64,000 nt of DNA, taken from JAEUQQ01 sp963697285 (GTDB lineage Bacteria > Acidobacteriota > Vicinamibacteria > Vicinamibacterales > JAFNAJ01). The translations under genes and the position numbers were made by a program. Below the pieces are notes generated by a model. The model saw only the letters and a list, made by a program, of their open reading frames with translations. It had not been told where the DNA came from and did no database searches. The stretch's first letter is position 1. Each line of letters opens with the position of its first letter. Of the stretch, positions 34,722 to 42,977 are shown piece after piece. Location: the NCBI GenBank assembly GCA_963697285.1, contig CAVONI010000016.1, positions 1 through 64,000 on the forward strand. Direction: 5' to 3'.

Positions 34722-36107
34722 CTACGGCACCACGCCTTCGCGGACGCCACCAGGAGCCAGGACCGGGGGAGCACCTGCGTCCCCATCCGCAAGGGCCTCT
34801 GCAACCGTCGCGGCGCCGCCGGGCACTTCGTCTGGATCGTTGACGTCGGTCACGTGCGAGCGCAGCACCCGGCGGGCCTGCGCGAGATCCAGCGCGCCGT
34901 CCCAACGGGCAACGGCAACGGTCGCGACCGCGTTGCCAATCAGGTTCGTGATGCTGCGCGCCTCCGACATGAACCGATCGACGCCGAGCAGCAGCGTGAT
35001 GCCCGCGACCGGAATCGACGGAAAGGCCGACAGCGTGGCCGCCAGGGTGATGAACCCGCCTCCCGTCACCGCGGCTGCGCCCTTCGAGGTGAGCATGAGC
35101 AGCGCCAGGATTCCGAGTTCCTGCTTCAGCGACAGCTCGACGCCAGTCGCCTGCGCGACGAAGAGTGCGGCCATCGTGAGGTAGATCGAGGTGCCGTCGA
35201 GATTGAACGAGTACCCCGTGGGAATCACCAGGCCCACCACGGGCTTCGCGCACCCGAGGTGCTCCATCTTGGCCATCATCCGCGGCAGCACCGACTCCGA
35301 CGACGAGGTGCCCAGAACGATGAGGATCTCCTCGCGGAGGTAGCGAAGCAGCGCCCACAACGACAACCCGCACAGGCGCATCACCAGCCCGAGCACCACG
35401 AACACGAACACCGCGCACGTGATGTAGACCGCTGCCATCAACTTGCCCAGCGACAGCAGCGTGCCGAGCCCGTACATCCCGATCGTGAACGCCATCGCGC
35501 CGAAGGCACCGACCGGCGCGAGTCGCATGATCATGCCGACGACCTTGAAGAGGCCGTGCGAGAACTCGTCGAGGAGGTTGACAAGGTGGTGCGACGCGTC
35601 GCCCATGGAGAGCAACGCGAGCCCGAACAGCACCGCGAACAGCAGCACCTGGAGGATGTCGCCGCGGGCGAACGCCCCGACCACGCTGTCGGGAATCACG
35701 TTGAGCAGGAACTGCACCGTGGTCAGGTGCTGCTGCGGTCCCGTGTAGGCGGCAATCTGGCTCGTGTCGAGCGACGCGGGATCGATGTTCATGCCCACGC
35801 CGGGCTCGATGAATCGGACCACCACCAGCCCGATCAGCAGCGCGATGGTCGACGCCACTTCGAAGTAGAGCAGCGCGCCGAGGCCGATCCGGCCCACGTC
35901 GCGCATGCTGCCCATCCGGGCGATGCCAACGACAACCGTCGCGAAGACGATCGGCGCGATGATCATCTTGATCAGCTTGATGAAGCCATCACCCAGCGGC
36001 TTCATCATCGCGCCCTGCTCCGGCGCGACGACGCCGAGCAACACGCCCAGCGCGATGCCGATCAGGACTTGAACGTAGAGGCTCCGGAAGACGTTCCGAG
36101 TTACCAT
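34722..36107 (-). CDS. dctA: C4-dicarboxylate:cation symporter DctA
   Basis: A 461-residue inner-membrane symporter of the DAACS family that takes up fumarate, succinate and malate with protons or sodium. Signatures in order: KLIKMIIAPIVFATVVVGIA, the GTSSSESVLPRM serine-rich hairpin, PTGYSFNLDGTSIYLTMA, SKGAAAVTGGGFI and GVDRFMSEARSITNLIGN, all matching DctA rather than glutamate carriers (the conserved TxSSxxTLP of GltP differs). Length is typical. It is the first gene of the minus-strand unit and diverges from the TAXI/two-component genes; in other bacteria dctA is commonly controlled by an adjacent two-component system. In this setting it would import fumarate released by the exported lyase. 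Confidence 0.92.
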   Translation of the reverse strand: MVTRNVFRSLYVQVLIGIALGVLLGVVAPEQGAMMKPLGDGFIKLIKMIIAPIVFATVVVGIARMGSMRDVGRIGLGALLYFEVASTIALLIGLVVVRFIEPGVGMNIDPASLDTSQIAAYTGPQQHLTTVQFLLNVIPDSVVGAFARGDILQVLLFAVLFGLALLSMGDASHHLVNLLDEFSHGLFKVVGMIMRLAPVGAFGAMAFTIGMYGLGTLLSLGKLMAAVYITCAVFVFVVLGLVMRLCGLSLWALLRYLREEILIVLGTSSSESVLPRMMAKMEHLGCAKPVVGLVIPTGYSFNLDGTSIYLTMAALFVAQATGVELSLKQELGILALLMLTSKGAAAVTGGGFITLAATLSAFPSIPVAGITLLLGVDRFMSEARSITNLIGNAVATVAVARWDGALDLAQARRVLRSHVTDVNDPDEVPGGAATVAEALADGDAGAPPVLAPGGVREGVVP

Positions 36108-36294
36108 GAGCGACCCGCGTGACGAACGGCTAACCGAGTGGGGCGCCTGCCCGACCGGCCAGCCTGTTCAATGTGTGAATCTGATGGCGGAGTATACGCA
36201 CCGGGATTTGGTCGGCGTTTCGCAAATTGTCGCAGGCGCAGCGACTGACCCGCTGCAGACCACGTTGCGGCGGTTCGAGCATCCAGGACAGGCG

Positions 36295-37296
36295 ATGCCA
36301 CGAGGTCGGCGCGCGGAGCAGGGGCGAGGCGGTTCCACGCGACCGCGGCTGATGGCTGCCGCGCTGCTGTGGCTCCCCCTGGCTGCGGCCTGCGAGCGCG
36401 AGGCGCCGATGCCGGTGCCGGCGCAACAGATCGTGCGCGTCGCGACGGGACTCCCCGGCGCGAGCTTCAGGCCTTTGAGCGCCGCCATCCTCAAGGGGCT
36501 GCAGGCCGAACTGCCCCAGATCGCGTTCGTCGCCGTCGATACGCCTGGCTCCAACAGCAACCTCGAGTACCTGCAGGCCGGCAACGCCGACATCGGCCTC
36601 GCGTACTCGGATGGCGCCTATCGCGCCTACATCGAGGAGTTGCGTCACGGAGGGGGCACGGATGCCGCCCGCGCGCTGGCCGTGCTGCACCCGGCCTCTG
36701 TCCACATCCTCGTGAGGGCCGATGCCCCCGTCCGCTCGATCACCGACCTCAAAGGGCGCCGCATCGCCTCGGGTGCGGCCGGGACCGGCACGGCGTTCAC
36801 GTCTGACACGCTGCTCCGCTTCTTCGGCGTCCCGCCGGCCCAGGCGACCCTTCACCCGCTGTCGTTCGAAGGCTCGGTCGACGCCCTGCTGCTGTCGCGC
36901 GTGGATGCCGCGTTCGTGCTGTCGTCTGACCCGGTCGACGCGATCCGCCACGCCACCGATTCGGGTGCCAGGCTGATCGAGATCTCCGGGCCTGCCGTCG
37001 ATCGCCTGCTGACCGATTACCCGTTCTTCCGCCGCAGCGTCATCCCGCGCCTCACGTATCCGCGCCAGGTCAGCCCCGTCACCACCGTGGCGCTCGATAC
37101 GTTGCTGGTGTGCCGCCGGCAGCTCGACGATGGCGTCGTCAGGAGCCTCACGGCAGCGTTCTTCAGGATCCTCCCCAACCTGGCCGCCGAATTCGTCGCG
37201 CTCCGGTCGATCGATCTCAACCGGGCGCCGGCCGCCCCGCTCCCGTTGCACCCGGGCGCGGCGCTGTTCTACCGTGAGAGCGAACTCGCACGATGA
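36295..37296 (+). CDS. Orphan TAXI-family (TRAP-type) substrate-binding protein
   Basis: A 333-residue periplasmic binding protein of the TAXI type. The start at 36295 leads into a signal with a possible lipobox (LLWLPLAAAC, Cys as +1). The mature protein reads RVATGLPGASFRPLSAAILKGLQ, then YLQAGNADIGLAYSDGAYRAY, LKGRRIASGAAGTGTAFTSDTLL and VDAAFVLSSDPVDAIRHAT, the usual two-lobe pattern. No TRAP membrane components lie nearby. It overlaps the sensor kinase gene by four bases, so it is best read as the ligand-sensing partner of that kinase rather than as a transport component. A carboxylate ligand fits the family and the dctA neighbourhood. Confidence 0.8.
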   Translation: MPRGRRAEQGRGGSTRPRLMAAALLWLPLAAACEREAPMPVPAQQIVRVATGLPGASFRPLSAAILKGLQAELPQIAFVAVDTPGSNSNLEYLQAGNADIGLAYSDGAYRAYIEELRHGGGTDAARALAVLHPASVHILVRADAPVRSITDLKGRRIASGAAGTGTAFTSDTLLRFFGVPPAQATLHPLSFEGSVDALLLSRVDAAFVLSSDPVDAIRHATDSGARLIEISGPAVDRLLTDYPFFRRSVIPRLTYPRQVSPVTTVALDTLLVCRRQLDDGVVRSLTAAFFRILPNLAAEFVALRSIDLNRAPAAPLPLHPGAALFYRESELAR

Positions 37297-38965
37297 CCTG
37301 GACCAAGCTGTCGGCTCCCTACAGTGTGCCGGTCGTGGTGCTCGGCGTCATCGTCTGCGGTGCGTTGCTGGCCGAGGCGTGGCTCGGCTATCGCGCCACC
37401 CAGGAGTGGCAGGCCAGCTCGACCCTGCTCGTCGAGCGGCGCGCGAGAGAGAGCATCGACCTGCTGACCACCGCCCTGTCGCGCGACATGCGCGGCGTCC
37501 AGGCCACGGTGCTCTCGAGCCGCGACTGGAGCGGCCGCTCGTTCCTGCCCCCGTACGAAGTACGCGCGGCGATCGCGGGTGCGTTCGCCCGGTATCCCTA
37601 CCCCGAGAGCTTCTTCGGGTGGAGCGAGGGGAGCGGGTCGATCCCCATCATCTTCATCCGGGCCAACCAGCCGCCACCGTGGCTGTCGTCGCCCATCCCG
37701 GTCGAGCGTTACCCCGTGGAGATCGTCAACGAGCCCGACCTGGGACGCCGGATCATGTCGGGACTCGACAGCGACATCCGGGCCGGGCGACGGCACGCCG
37801 TGATCGAACTCGACATCGGCGGGGAGCGCTACCAGATCGTCACGCGCCTCAACTTCTCGGACGACGCCCCGGAACACCTCGAGAGCGCCTTCGGGTTCAT
37901 GGTGAACCTGCGGCGCGCGCGCAAGGAGTACTTCGCCGGCATCCTGCAGCAGGTGGCGCGGCTGACCGATGCCGGCAAGGGGCTCGACTACTCGCTGATC
38001 GACGACCAGGGCGTCTACGTGGTGGGCCCCGAACGGCGGGGACGCGGAGAGGTCATGCTGAGCCGGCAGCTGCCGGTCCTCTTCCTCGACCCCAGGCAGG
38101 TGACCCTTCCGCCGTCGATGTCAGGCTCGAGCCGGGTCTGGACGGTCCAGGTCAGCGCTGCCAGAGACGAGACACTGGTCGTCGCCGCCCAGGGCGCGCG
38201 CCGGACCCGCATCGTCATCGCGAGCGCCACAGGCGCAGCCGCCCTCGGCCTGTTCGTCGCCATCCGCGTCGCACGCGCCAGCATCGACTTCGCCAACATG
38301 CGTTCCGATTTCGTCTCGTCGGTCACGCACGAGTTGAAGACACCGCTCTCGACCATCCGCGGCGTGGCCGAGACGCTGGCCCGCGGCCGCTTCACGTCGC
38401 CCAACACGGTGCAGCGGTACTCCCAGCTCCTCATGCAGGAATCGCGGCGCCTCATCCGGCTGGTCGACAACCTGCTGGCCTACGCCCGCGTCACCGATGT
38501 GACCGAGGTCTACTCGTTCCAACCGCTCGAGCCCTCGGAACTGGTGGCGGCCGCCATGCAGGGCTTCCCGCAACTCGACAGGTCGTTCGTCGAGATCGAC
38601 GTGCCGGGATCGCTCCCCCCGTGCGCGTCGATCGCACGTCGATGGTCCTGGCGCTCGACAACCTGATCGACAACGCCCTCCGCTACTCGGGCGAAGGTGA
38701 CCCGTGGCTCTCGATCCGGGCCACCGAGTTCGCCCACGCCGTCGAGTTCGCGATAGAAGACCACGGCGCGGGCATCCCTGCGAGCGAACTGCCGGAGATC
38801 ACCAAGCGCTTCGTGCGCGGGCGCACGACCAAGGTGCCCGGCAGCGGCCTCGGCCTGGCCATCGTGACGCGCGTCATCAGCGACCACGGCGGCCACATGA
38901 GCATCAGCAGCACGCCGGGCGTGGGAACGACCGTCCGGCTCACACTTCCGGTTTCTGGAGTCTGA
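37293..38965 (+). pseudogene. Membrane sensor histidine kinase, interrupted by a -1 frameshift
   Basis: A sensor kinase whose reading frame breaks in a run of six C (38615-38620). Before it are TM1 (about residues 10-30), a periplasmic domain of about 270 residues, TM2 (IVIASATGAAALGLFVAIRVA) and a HisKA domain with the phospho-accepting His346 in SVTHELKTPLS. After adding one C the protein continues VRVDRTSMVLALDNLIDNALRYSG (N box), EDHGAGIP (G1) and GSGLGLAI (G2) to the stop at 38963-38965. The restored protein is about 557 residues and complete. As written the product ends at 38666 and lacks the ATP-binding domain. The overlap with the TAXI gene and the 2-base gap to the response regulator show a three-gene operon. 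A sequencing error in a C run is the simplest explanation; slipped-strand phase variation is possible. Confidence 0.85.
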
Positions 38966-38967
38966 CC

Positions 38968-39660
38968 ATGGCAAGACGAATCCTTGTCGTCGAGGACGAT
39001 CCCGCGCTGGCTGAAGTCGTGCGGGACAACCTCGTCGTCGACGGCTTCGACGTGACGGTGGCCCGGAACGGCGACGAGGCGCTGGCTGCCTGCCGATCGA
39101 GCCTGCCGGATCTCATCCTCCTCGACCTCATGCTGCCGGGTCACAGCGGGTTCGAACTGTGCGGCCTGCTGCGCACGAACAGCCGCATCCCGATCATCAT
39201 CGTCTCGGCCAAGGGCCAGAAGGCCGACAAGCTGCAGGGCCTGCACCTCGGGGCCGACGACTTCGTGACCAAGCCCTTCGACATGGAGGAACTGGTCGCC
39301 CGGATCACGGCCGTCCTCAGGCGGACCACCCACGATCTGGGCACGCTGCGGCTCGGGCGCGTGACCATCGATTTCAGGACGCAGCGTGCCAGCGACGAGA
39401 ACGGCGAAGTGCACCTCACCCAGCGGGAATTCGAGGTGCTGCACTACCTCGCCGTCCGCACCGGGCGCGTCGTGCATCGCGACGAGATCCTCCGCGCCGT
39501 GTGGGGCTTCATCGATCCGCCGACCACCCGGTCGGTCGACCACGCCGTCGCGAGGCTTCGCAAGAAAATCGAGCCCGATCCGCACGCGCCGAAGTACATC
39601 CACACCGCGTTCGGCGACGGCTACCGGATGACGGTCGAGCCCGGCGACGGGCTGCGCTGA
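38968..39660 (+). CDS. OmpR/PhoB-family response regulator
   Basis: A 230-residue regulator. The receiver domain has the acidic pair in VVEDDPA, the phospho-acceptor Asp53 in LLDLMLPG, the switch Ser in IIIVSAKG and the Lys in FVTKPFD. The C-terminal winged helix reads LTQREFEVLHYLAVRTGRVVHRDEILRAVWG, with the recognition helix TTRSVDHAVARLRKKIEPD and the wing IHTAFGDGYRM. It starts two bases after the kinase stop codon, so the pair is translationally linked. Its likely targets are the divergent dctA unit and its own operon, across the 36108-36294 interval. I could not pick a direct-repeat binding site there with confidence. Confidence 0.9.
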   Translation: MARRILVVEDDPALAEVVRDNLVVDGFDVTVARNGDEALAACRSSLPDLILLDLMLPGHSGFELCGLLRTNSRIPIIIVSAKGQKADKLQGLHLGADDFVTKPFDMEELVARITAVLRRTTHDLGTLRLGRVTIDFRTQRASDENGEVHLTQREFEVLHYLAVRTGRVVHRDEILRAVWGFIDPPTTRSVDHAVARLRKKIEPDPHAPKYIHTAFGDGYRMTVEPGDGLR

Positions 39661-39709
39661 CACGAACGCCGGGCCCGGTCGTCGATGGCCCGGCACCTCC
39701 GCAGCCCCG

Positions 39710-42148
39710 ATGGCGTCTCAACGAGCGCACGGCGTGCATGGGGCGCGACGTGCTTCCGGAAGCCGCCACGTGCGTTCGCCTGCCCACTGTCTCGCCTCCC
39801 TCGTCGGAACGGCCCTCCTGTTCGCGCTCCTGATCCCGGCACCGGCGGGGGCGCAGGACACGACCGGCACCGGCGCCATTGCGGGTTCGGTGAGCGAAGC
39901 AGGTGACGCACCTGTTCCCGGGATCCGGCTGTGCGCCATCGACACGACACGGTGCGCGACCACCGCGACGGATGGGCGTTTCAGGATCGACGAGTTGCGG
40001 GCCGGCACATACCGCCTCGAGATCGTGCTCCCCAGCGGACCGTCGATCACCAGTGACCCGGTCGTCGTCCGCGCGGGCGTGGACAGCCTCGTCGAGGTCA
40101 CGCTCCCGTCGCTGGCCGGGATCGAGCAGACCGTGACGGTGACCGCACCGCTGTTCGCGACGCCGCAGGAGAACAAGACCTCGAGCTTCCTCGTGCAGCC
40201 TCGCGACATCCTCAAGAGCGCCGGGGCGCTCCAGGACGTGTCGCGTTACATCCAGACCCTGCCCGGCGTGGTGATCGGCAGTGACTTCCGCAACGACCTG
40301 ATCGTGCGCGGGGGCAGCCCGCTCGAGAACCTGTACGTCGTCGACAACGTCGAGATCCCGAACACGAACACGTTCGCGAACTTCGCGTCGGCCGGTGGCA
40401 CGGTGAGCATCCTCGACGCCGAGTTGCTGCAGGACATCACCTTCCTGTCTGGTGGCTACCCGTCGCCGTACATCAACCGGACGTCGAGCGTGCTCCAGGT
40501 GACGCAGCGCGAAGGCAACCGCGAGGCATTCCAGGGCGCCGCCACCGTCGGCTTCGCGGGCGCCGGGGCGATCCTCGAGGGCCCGATCGGCGCGGGCCAG
40601 GGCTCCTGGGTCGTGTCGGCGCGGCGCAGCTTCCTCGACCTCTTCACCAGCGACCTCGGCTTCGGCGGCGTCCCGGTGCTCTACACCGTGAACGCCAAGG
40701 CGGTCTACGACCTCGGCGCGCGCGACCGCGTGTGGCTCGTGAACGTCACGGGAATCGACCGGATCAGGCTCGGCCTGACCGAAGACTCCTCGGGCGATGA
40801 CGAGGTGTCGAACTTCGACATCCGGTACGAGGGCTGGCGGAGCGCGACGGGGCTGAACTGGCAACGGATCTTCGGGCAGCGCGGCGTGGGCCTGCTGGGC
40901 ATCACGCACTCCGAGGCGCGCCTGGAGTCGACGGTCAAGGACCTGGTGCGCGAGGGCGTCCCTCCGCCCGAGGCCACGGTCGACGAGATCATCGCCGGCG
41001 CCCCGACGGTGTTCCGCGACGACTCCCGCGAAGGCGAGACCACGATCAAATACGACCTGACGTGGTCAACGGCGGCGATCGACAAGATCCAGGTTGGCGG
41101 AAGCCTCAAGCGGTTCCAGTTGCGGTACGACTCGGCGTCGCCCTACGGCGACGACAGCCCCTATTCCGTGGAGCCCGGCGTCAATGCCTTCGTGCTCGAC
41201 ACGAGCTTCACCGCGTACCAGACAGGGGCGTACGTGCAGTTGTCGAAGTGGCTCGTGCCGCGCGTGAGCCTGACGGCCGGCGCGCGGTTCGACAACTACC
41301 AGTACCTGTCGGAATCACGGGTCAGCCCGCGGCTCGGCACGCGCGTCACGCTCACGCCGCGCCTGACGTGGCAGGCGAGCGTGGGCACCTACTACCAGCA
41401 GCCGTTCTTCCAGTTCCTGGCCGCCTTCCCGGAGAACCGGGACCTCGAACCCTTCCGCGCCGATCACTACGTGACGGGGTTGGCCTGGCAGCCGCGCGAG
41501 ACGGTCAGGATGACGCTGGAGGCCTACCGGAAGAACTACCGCGACTACCCGGTGGCCACGCAGTTCCCCACGCTGTCGCTCGCCAACGTCGGCGACACGT
41601 TCAACGTGCGCGAGGTGCTGTTTCCCCTGGCCAGCGCGGGCAGCGGCAACGCCGCCGGCCTCGAGCTCTTCGTCGAGAAGCGCCTCGCGGGGCGGTTCTA
41701 CGGCCAGGGCAACCTCGCGGTGTCGCGCACACGGCATGCGGGCCTGGACGAGGTGCTGCGACCCGGGTCGTTCGACTACCCCGTGGTGTTCAACGTGGTC
41801 GGCGGTTACCGGCACTCGCCCCGCTGGGAGGTGTCGGCCCGCGCCACGCTCCTGTCGGGCCGGCCCTACACCCCGTTCGACATCGAGGAATCCACCGCGC
41901 AGCGGCGCGGCATCTACGACCTCGAGCGCGTCAACGCCGAGCGCGCGCCCGACTACTTCACGCTCGACGTGCGCGTCGACCGGACGTTCACCGTCAACGG
42001 CCGGCCCCTCGTGGTGTTCGCAGGCGTCCAGAACGTCACGAACCGCCGCAACGTGGGCACCTACGGCTGGAACCGGAGCACCAACGTCGCGGACGTCGGC
42101 GAGCAGCAGGGACTGTTCCCCATCCTCGGGCTCACCTGGCCGTTCTGA
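39710..42148 (+). CDS. TonB-dependent receptor (shorter, plug-type)
   Basis: An outer-membrane receptor of about 812 residues. The N-terminus carries a long basic lead before a hydrophobic signal (LVGTALLFALLIPAPAGAQD), so the true start may be downstream of the ATG at 39710. A carboxypeptidase-regulatory-like domain (GTGAIAGSVSEAGDAPVPGIRL ... TYRLEIVLP) precedes the plug, with YIQTLPGVVIGSDFRNDLIVRGGSPLENLYVVDNVEIPN. The beta-barrel ends in LGLTWPF with a terminal Phe. It differs from the other three receptors in length and plug sequence and is closer to classical TonB receptors. It starts 49 bases after the response regulator gene on the same strand and may belong to that transcript, which would make it another target or partner of the sensing system. 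Confidence 0.85.
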   Translation: MASQRAHGVHGARRASGSRHVRSPAHCLASLVGTALLFALLIPAPAGAQDTTGTGAIAGSVSEAGDAPVPGIRLCAIDTTRCATTATDGRFRIDELRAGTYRLEIVLPSGPSITSDPVVVRAGVDSLVEVTLPSLAGIEQTVTVTAPLFATPQENKTSSFLVQPRDILKSAGALQDVSRYIQTLPGVVIGSDFRNDLIVRGGSPLENLYVVDNVEIPNTNTFANFASAGGTVSILDAELLQDITFLSGGYPSPYINRTSSVLQVTQREGNREAFQGAATVGFAGAGAILEGPIGAGQGSWVVSARRSFLDLFTSDLGFGGVPVLYTVNAKAVYDLGARDRVWLVNVTGIDRIRLGLTEDSSGDDEVSNFDIRYEGWRSATGLNWQRIFGQRGVGLLGITHSEARLESTVKDLVREGVPPPEATVDEIIAGAPTVFRDDSREGETTIKYDLTWSTAAIDKIQVGGSLKRFQLRYDSASPYGDDSPYSVEPGVNAFVLDTSFTAYQTGAYVQLSKWLVPRVSLTAGARFDNYQYLSESRVSPRLGTRVTLTPRLTWQASVGTYYQQPFFQFLAAFPENRDLEPFRADHYVTGLAWQPRETVRMTLEAYRKNYRDYPVATQFPTLSLANVGDTFNVREVLFPLASAGSGNAAGLELFVEKRLAGRFYGQGNLAVSRTRHAGLDEVLRPGSFDYPVVFNVVGGYRHSPRWEVSARATLLSGRPYTPFDIEESTAQRRGIYDLERVNAERAPDYFTLDVRVDRTFTVNGRPLVVFAGVQNVTNRRNVGTYGWNRSTNVADVGEQQGLFPILGLTWPF

Positions 42149-42224
42149 GGCCGGGAGCAGGTCGGGAGGGCGCGGCCGACGATTCTGGCGCCCGCGCACC
42201 TCGCCCGTATTACCATGGCCGGTC

Positions 42225-42800
42225 ATGGCAGCCCTGATTGAAGCGATCGCCGTCAAGCGCAAGATGTTCTTCGAGTACGAAGATGCCCCGTTCCACTGCC
42301 TCGACGTCGAGATCTCGAAGCCGACGGCACGGGGCGGGCAGACGCTGGTGCGCATCAAGATGCGCAACCTGCTGACGCGCGCGGTCTTCGACAAGACCTT
42401 CAAGGCAGGCGAGAAGTTCAAGGAACCCGACCTGGTCAAGGTGGACGCGTCGTTCCAGTACGCCGACGGCGACGGCTACCACTTCATGGACCAGGACACC
42501 TACGAGACGCTGACCCTCTCGGGCGACATGCTCGGCGACGACCGGTTCCTGCTGTCTGACAACATCCTGGTGGCCGTCCACAAGTTCAACGGCAGCCCCA
42601 TCGGGCTCCAGTTCCCGCCCATCGTCGAGATGACCGTGAAGCAGACCGAGATGGGCACCCGCGGCGACACGGCGAGCGGCAGCGTCACGAAGCTCGCCAT
42701 CCTCGAGACCGGGATGGAGTTGCGCGTACCGCTGTTCATCAAGGAAGGCGAGCGCGTAAAGGTCCACACCGAAACCCGCGAGTTCGCCGGCCGGGCGTAG
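42225..42800 (+). CDS. efp: Elongation factor P family protein with an EfpL/YeiP-type loop
   Basis: A 191-residue cytoplasmic protein with the three beta-barrel domains of EF-P, which relieves ribosome stalling at proline-rich sequences. The loop that reaches the peptidyl-transferase centre reads SKPTARGGQT (31-40) instead of the KPGKG of canonical EF-P; the PTARG form with an arginine (Arg36) at the tip is that of the EfpL/YeiP paralog, which is not modified on lysine. Other family segments are IKMRNLLTRAVFDKTFKAGEKF, the YHFMDQDTYETL segment, LQFPPIVEMTV and the C-terminal KVHTETREFAGRA. The stop codon TAG is part of a GC-rich palindromic repeat. No modification gene (epmA, earP) is nearby. 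The family is sure; the EfpL label rests on the loop alone. Confidence 0.85.
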   Translation: MAALIEAIAVKRKMFFEYEDAPFHCLDVEISKPTARGGQTLVRIKMRNLLTRAVFDKTFKAGEKFKEPDLVKVDASFQYADGDGYHFMDQDTYETLTLSGDMLGDDRFLLSDNILVAVHKFNGSPIGLQFPPIVEMTVKQTEMGTRGDTASGSVTKLAILETGMELRVPLFIKEGERVKVHTETREFAGRA

Positions 42801-42822
42801 GGGCCGCGCCTCCGCGCGGCCC
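42801..42822. repeat. GC-rich palindromic repeat at the EF-P-like stop codon
   Basis: GGGCCGCGC-CTCC-GCGCGGCCC follows immediately on the TAG stop. Both arms carry the matching A-to-G/T-to-C change relative to the consensus GGGCCGCAC/GTGCGGCCC, so base pairing has been kept through a double substitution. Confidence 0.8.
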
Positions 42823-42977
42823 GGGTCGTCAGGCGTTGCCGGTGCCCGAGTCGGCGAGGTCGCCCGATGCACGAAAACCCGTGACAAACCGGCCCCGCGT
42901 CGGGCCGAACGGGTATAAAATCCCTGCCAGTTTTCGAACGTCTTGAGTTCTTGAAGTCGAGGTTGGAGGTGGTCCGA

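Noticed and set aside
42882..42918. Promoter TGACAA ... TATAAA before the receptor at 43 kb
   Set aside because: The TATAAA is good but the spacing of about 25 bases to the only -35-like hexamer is too long.
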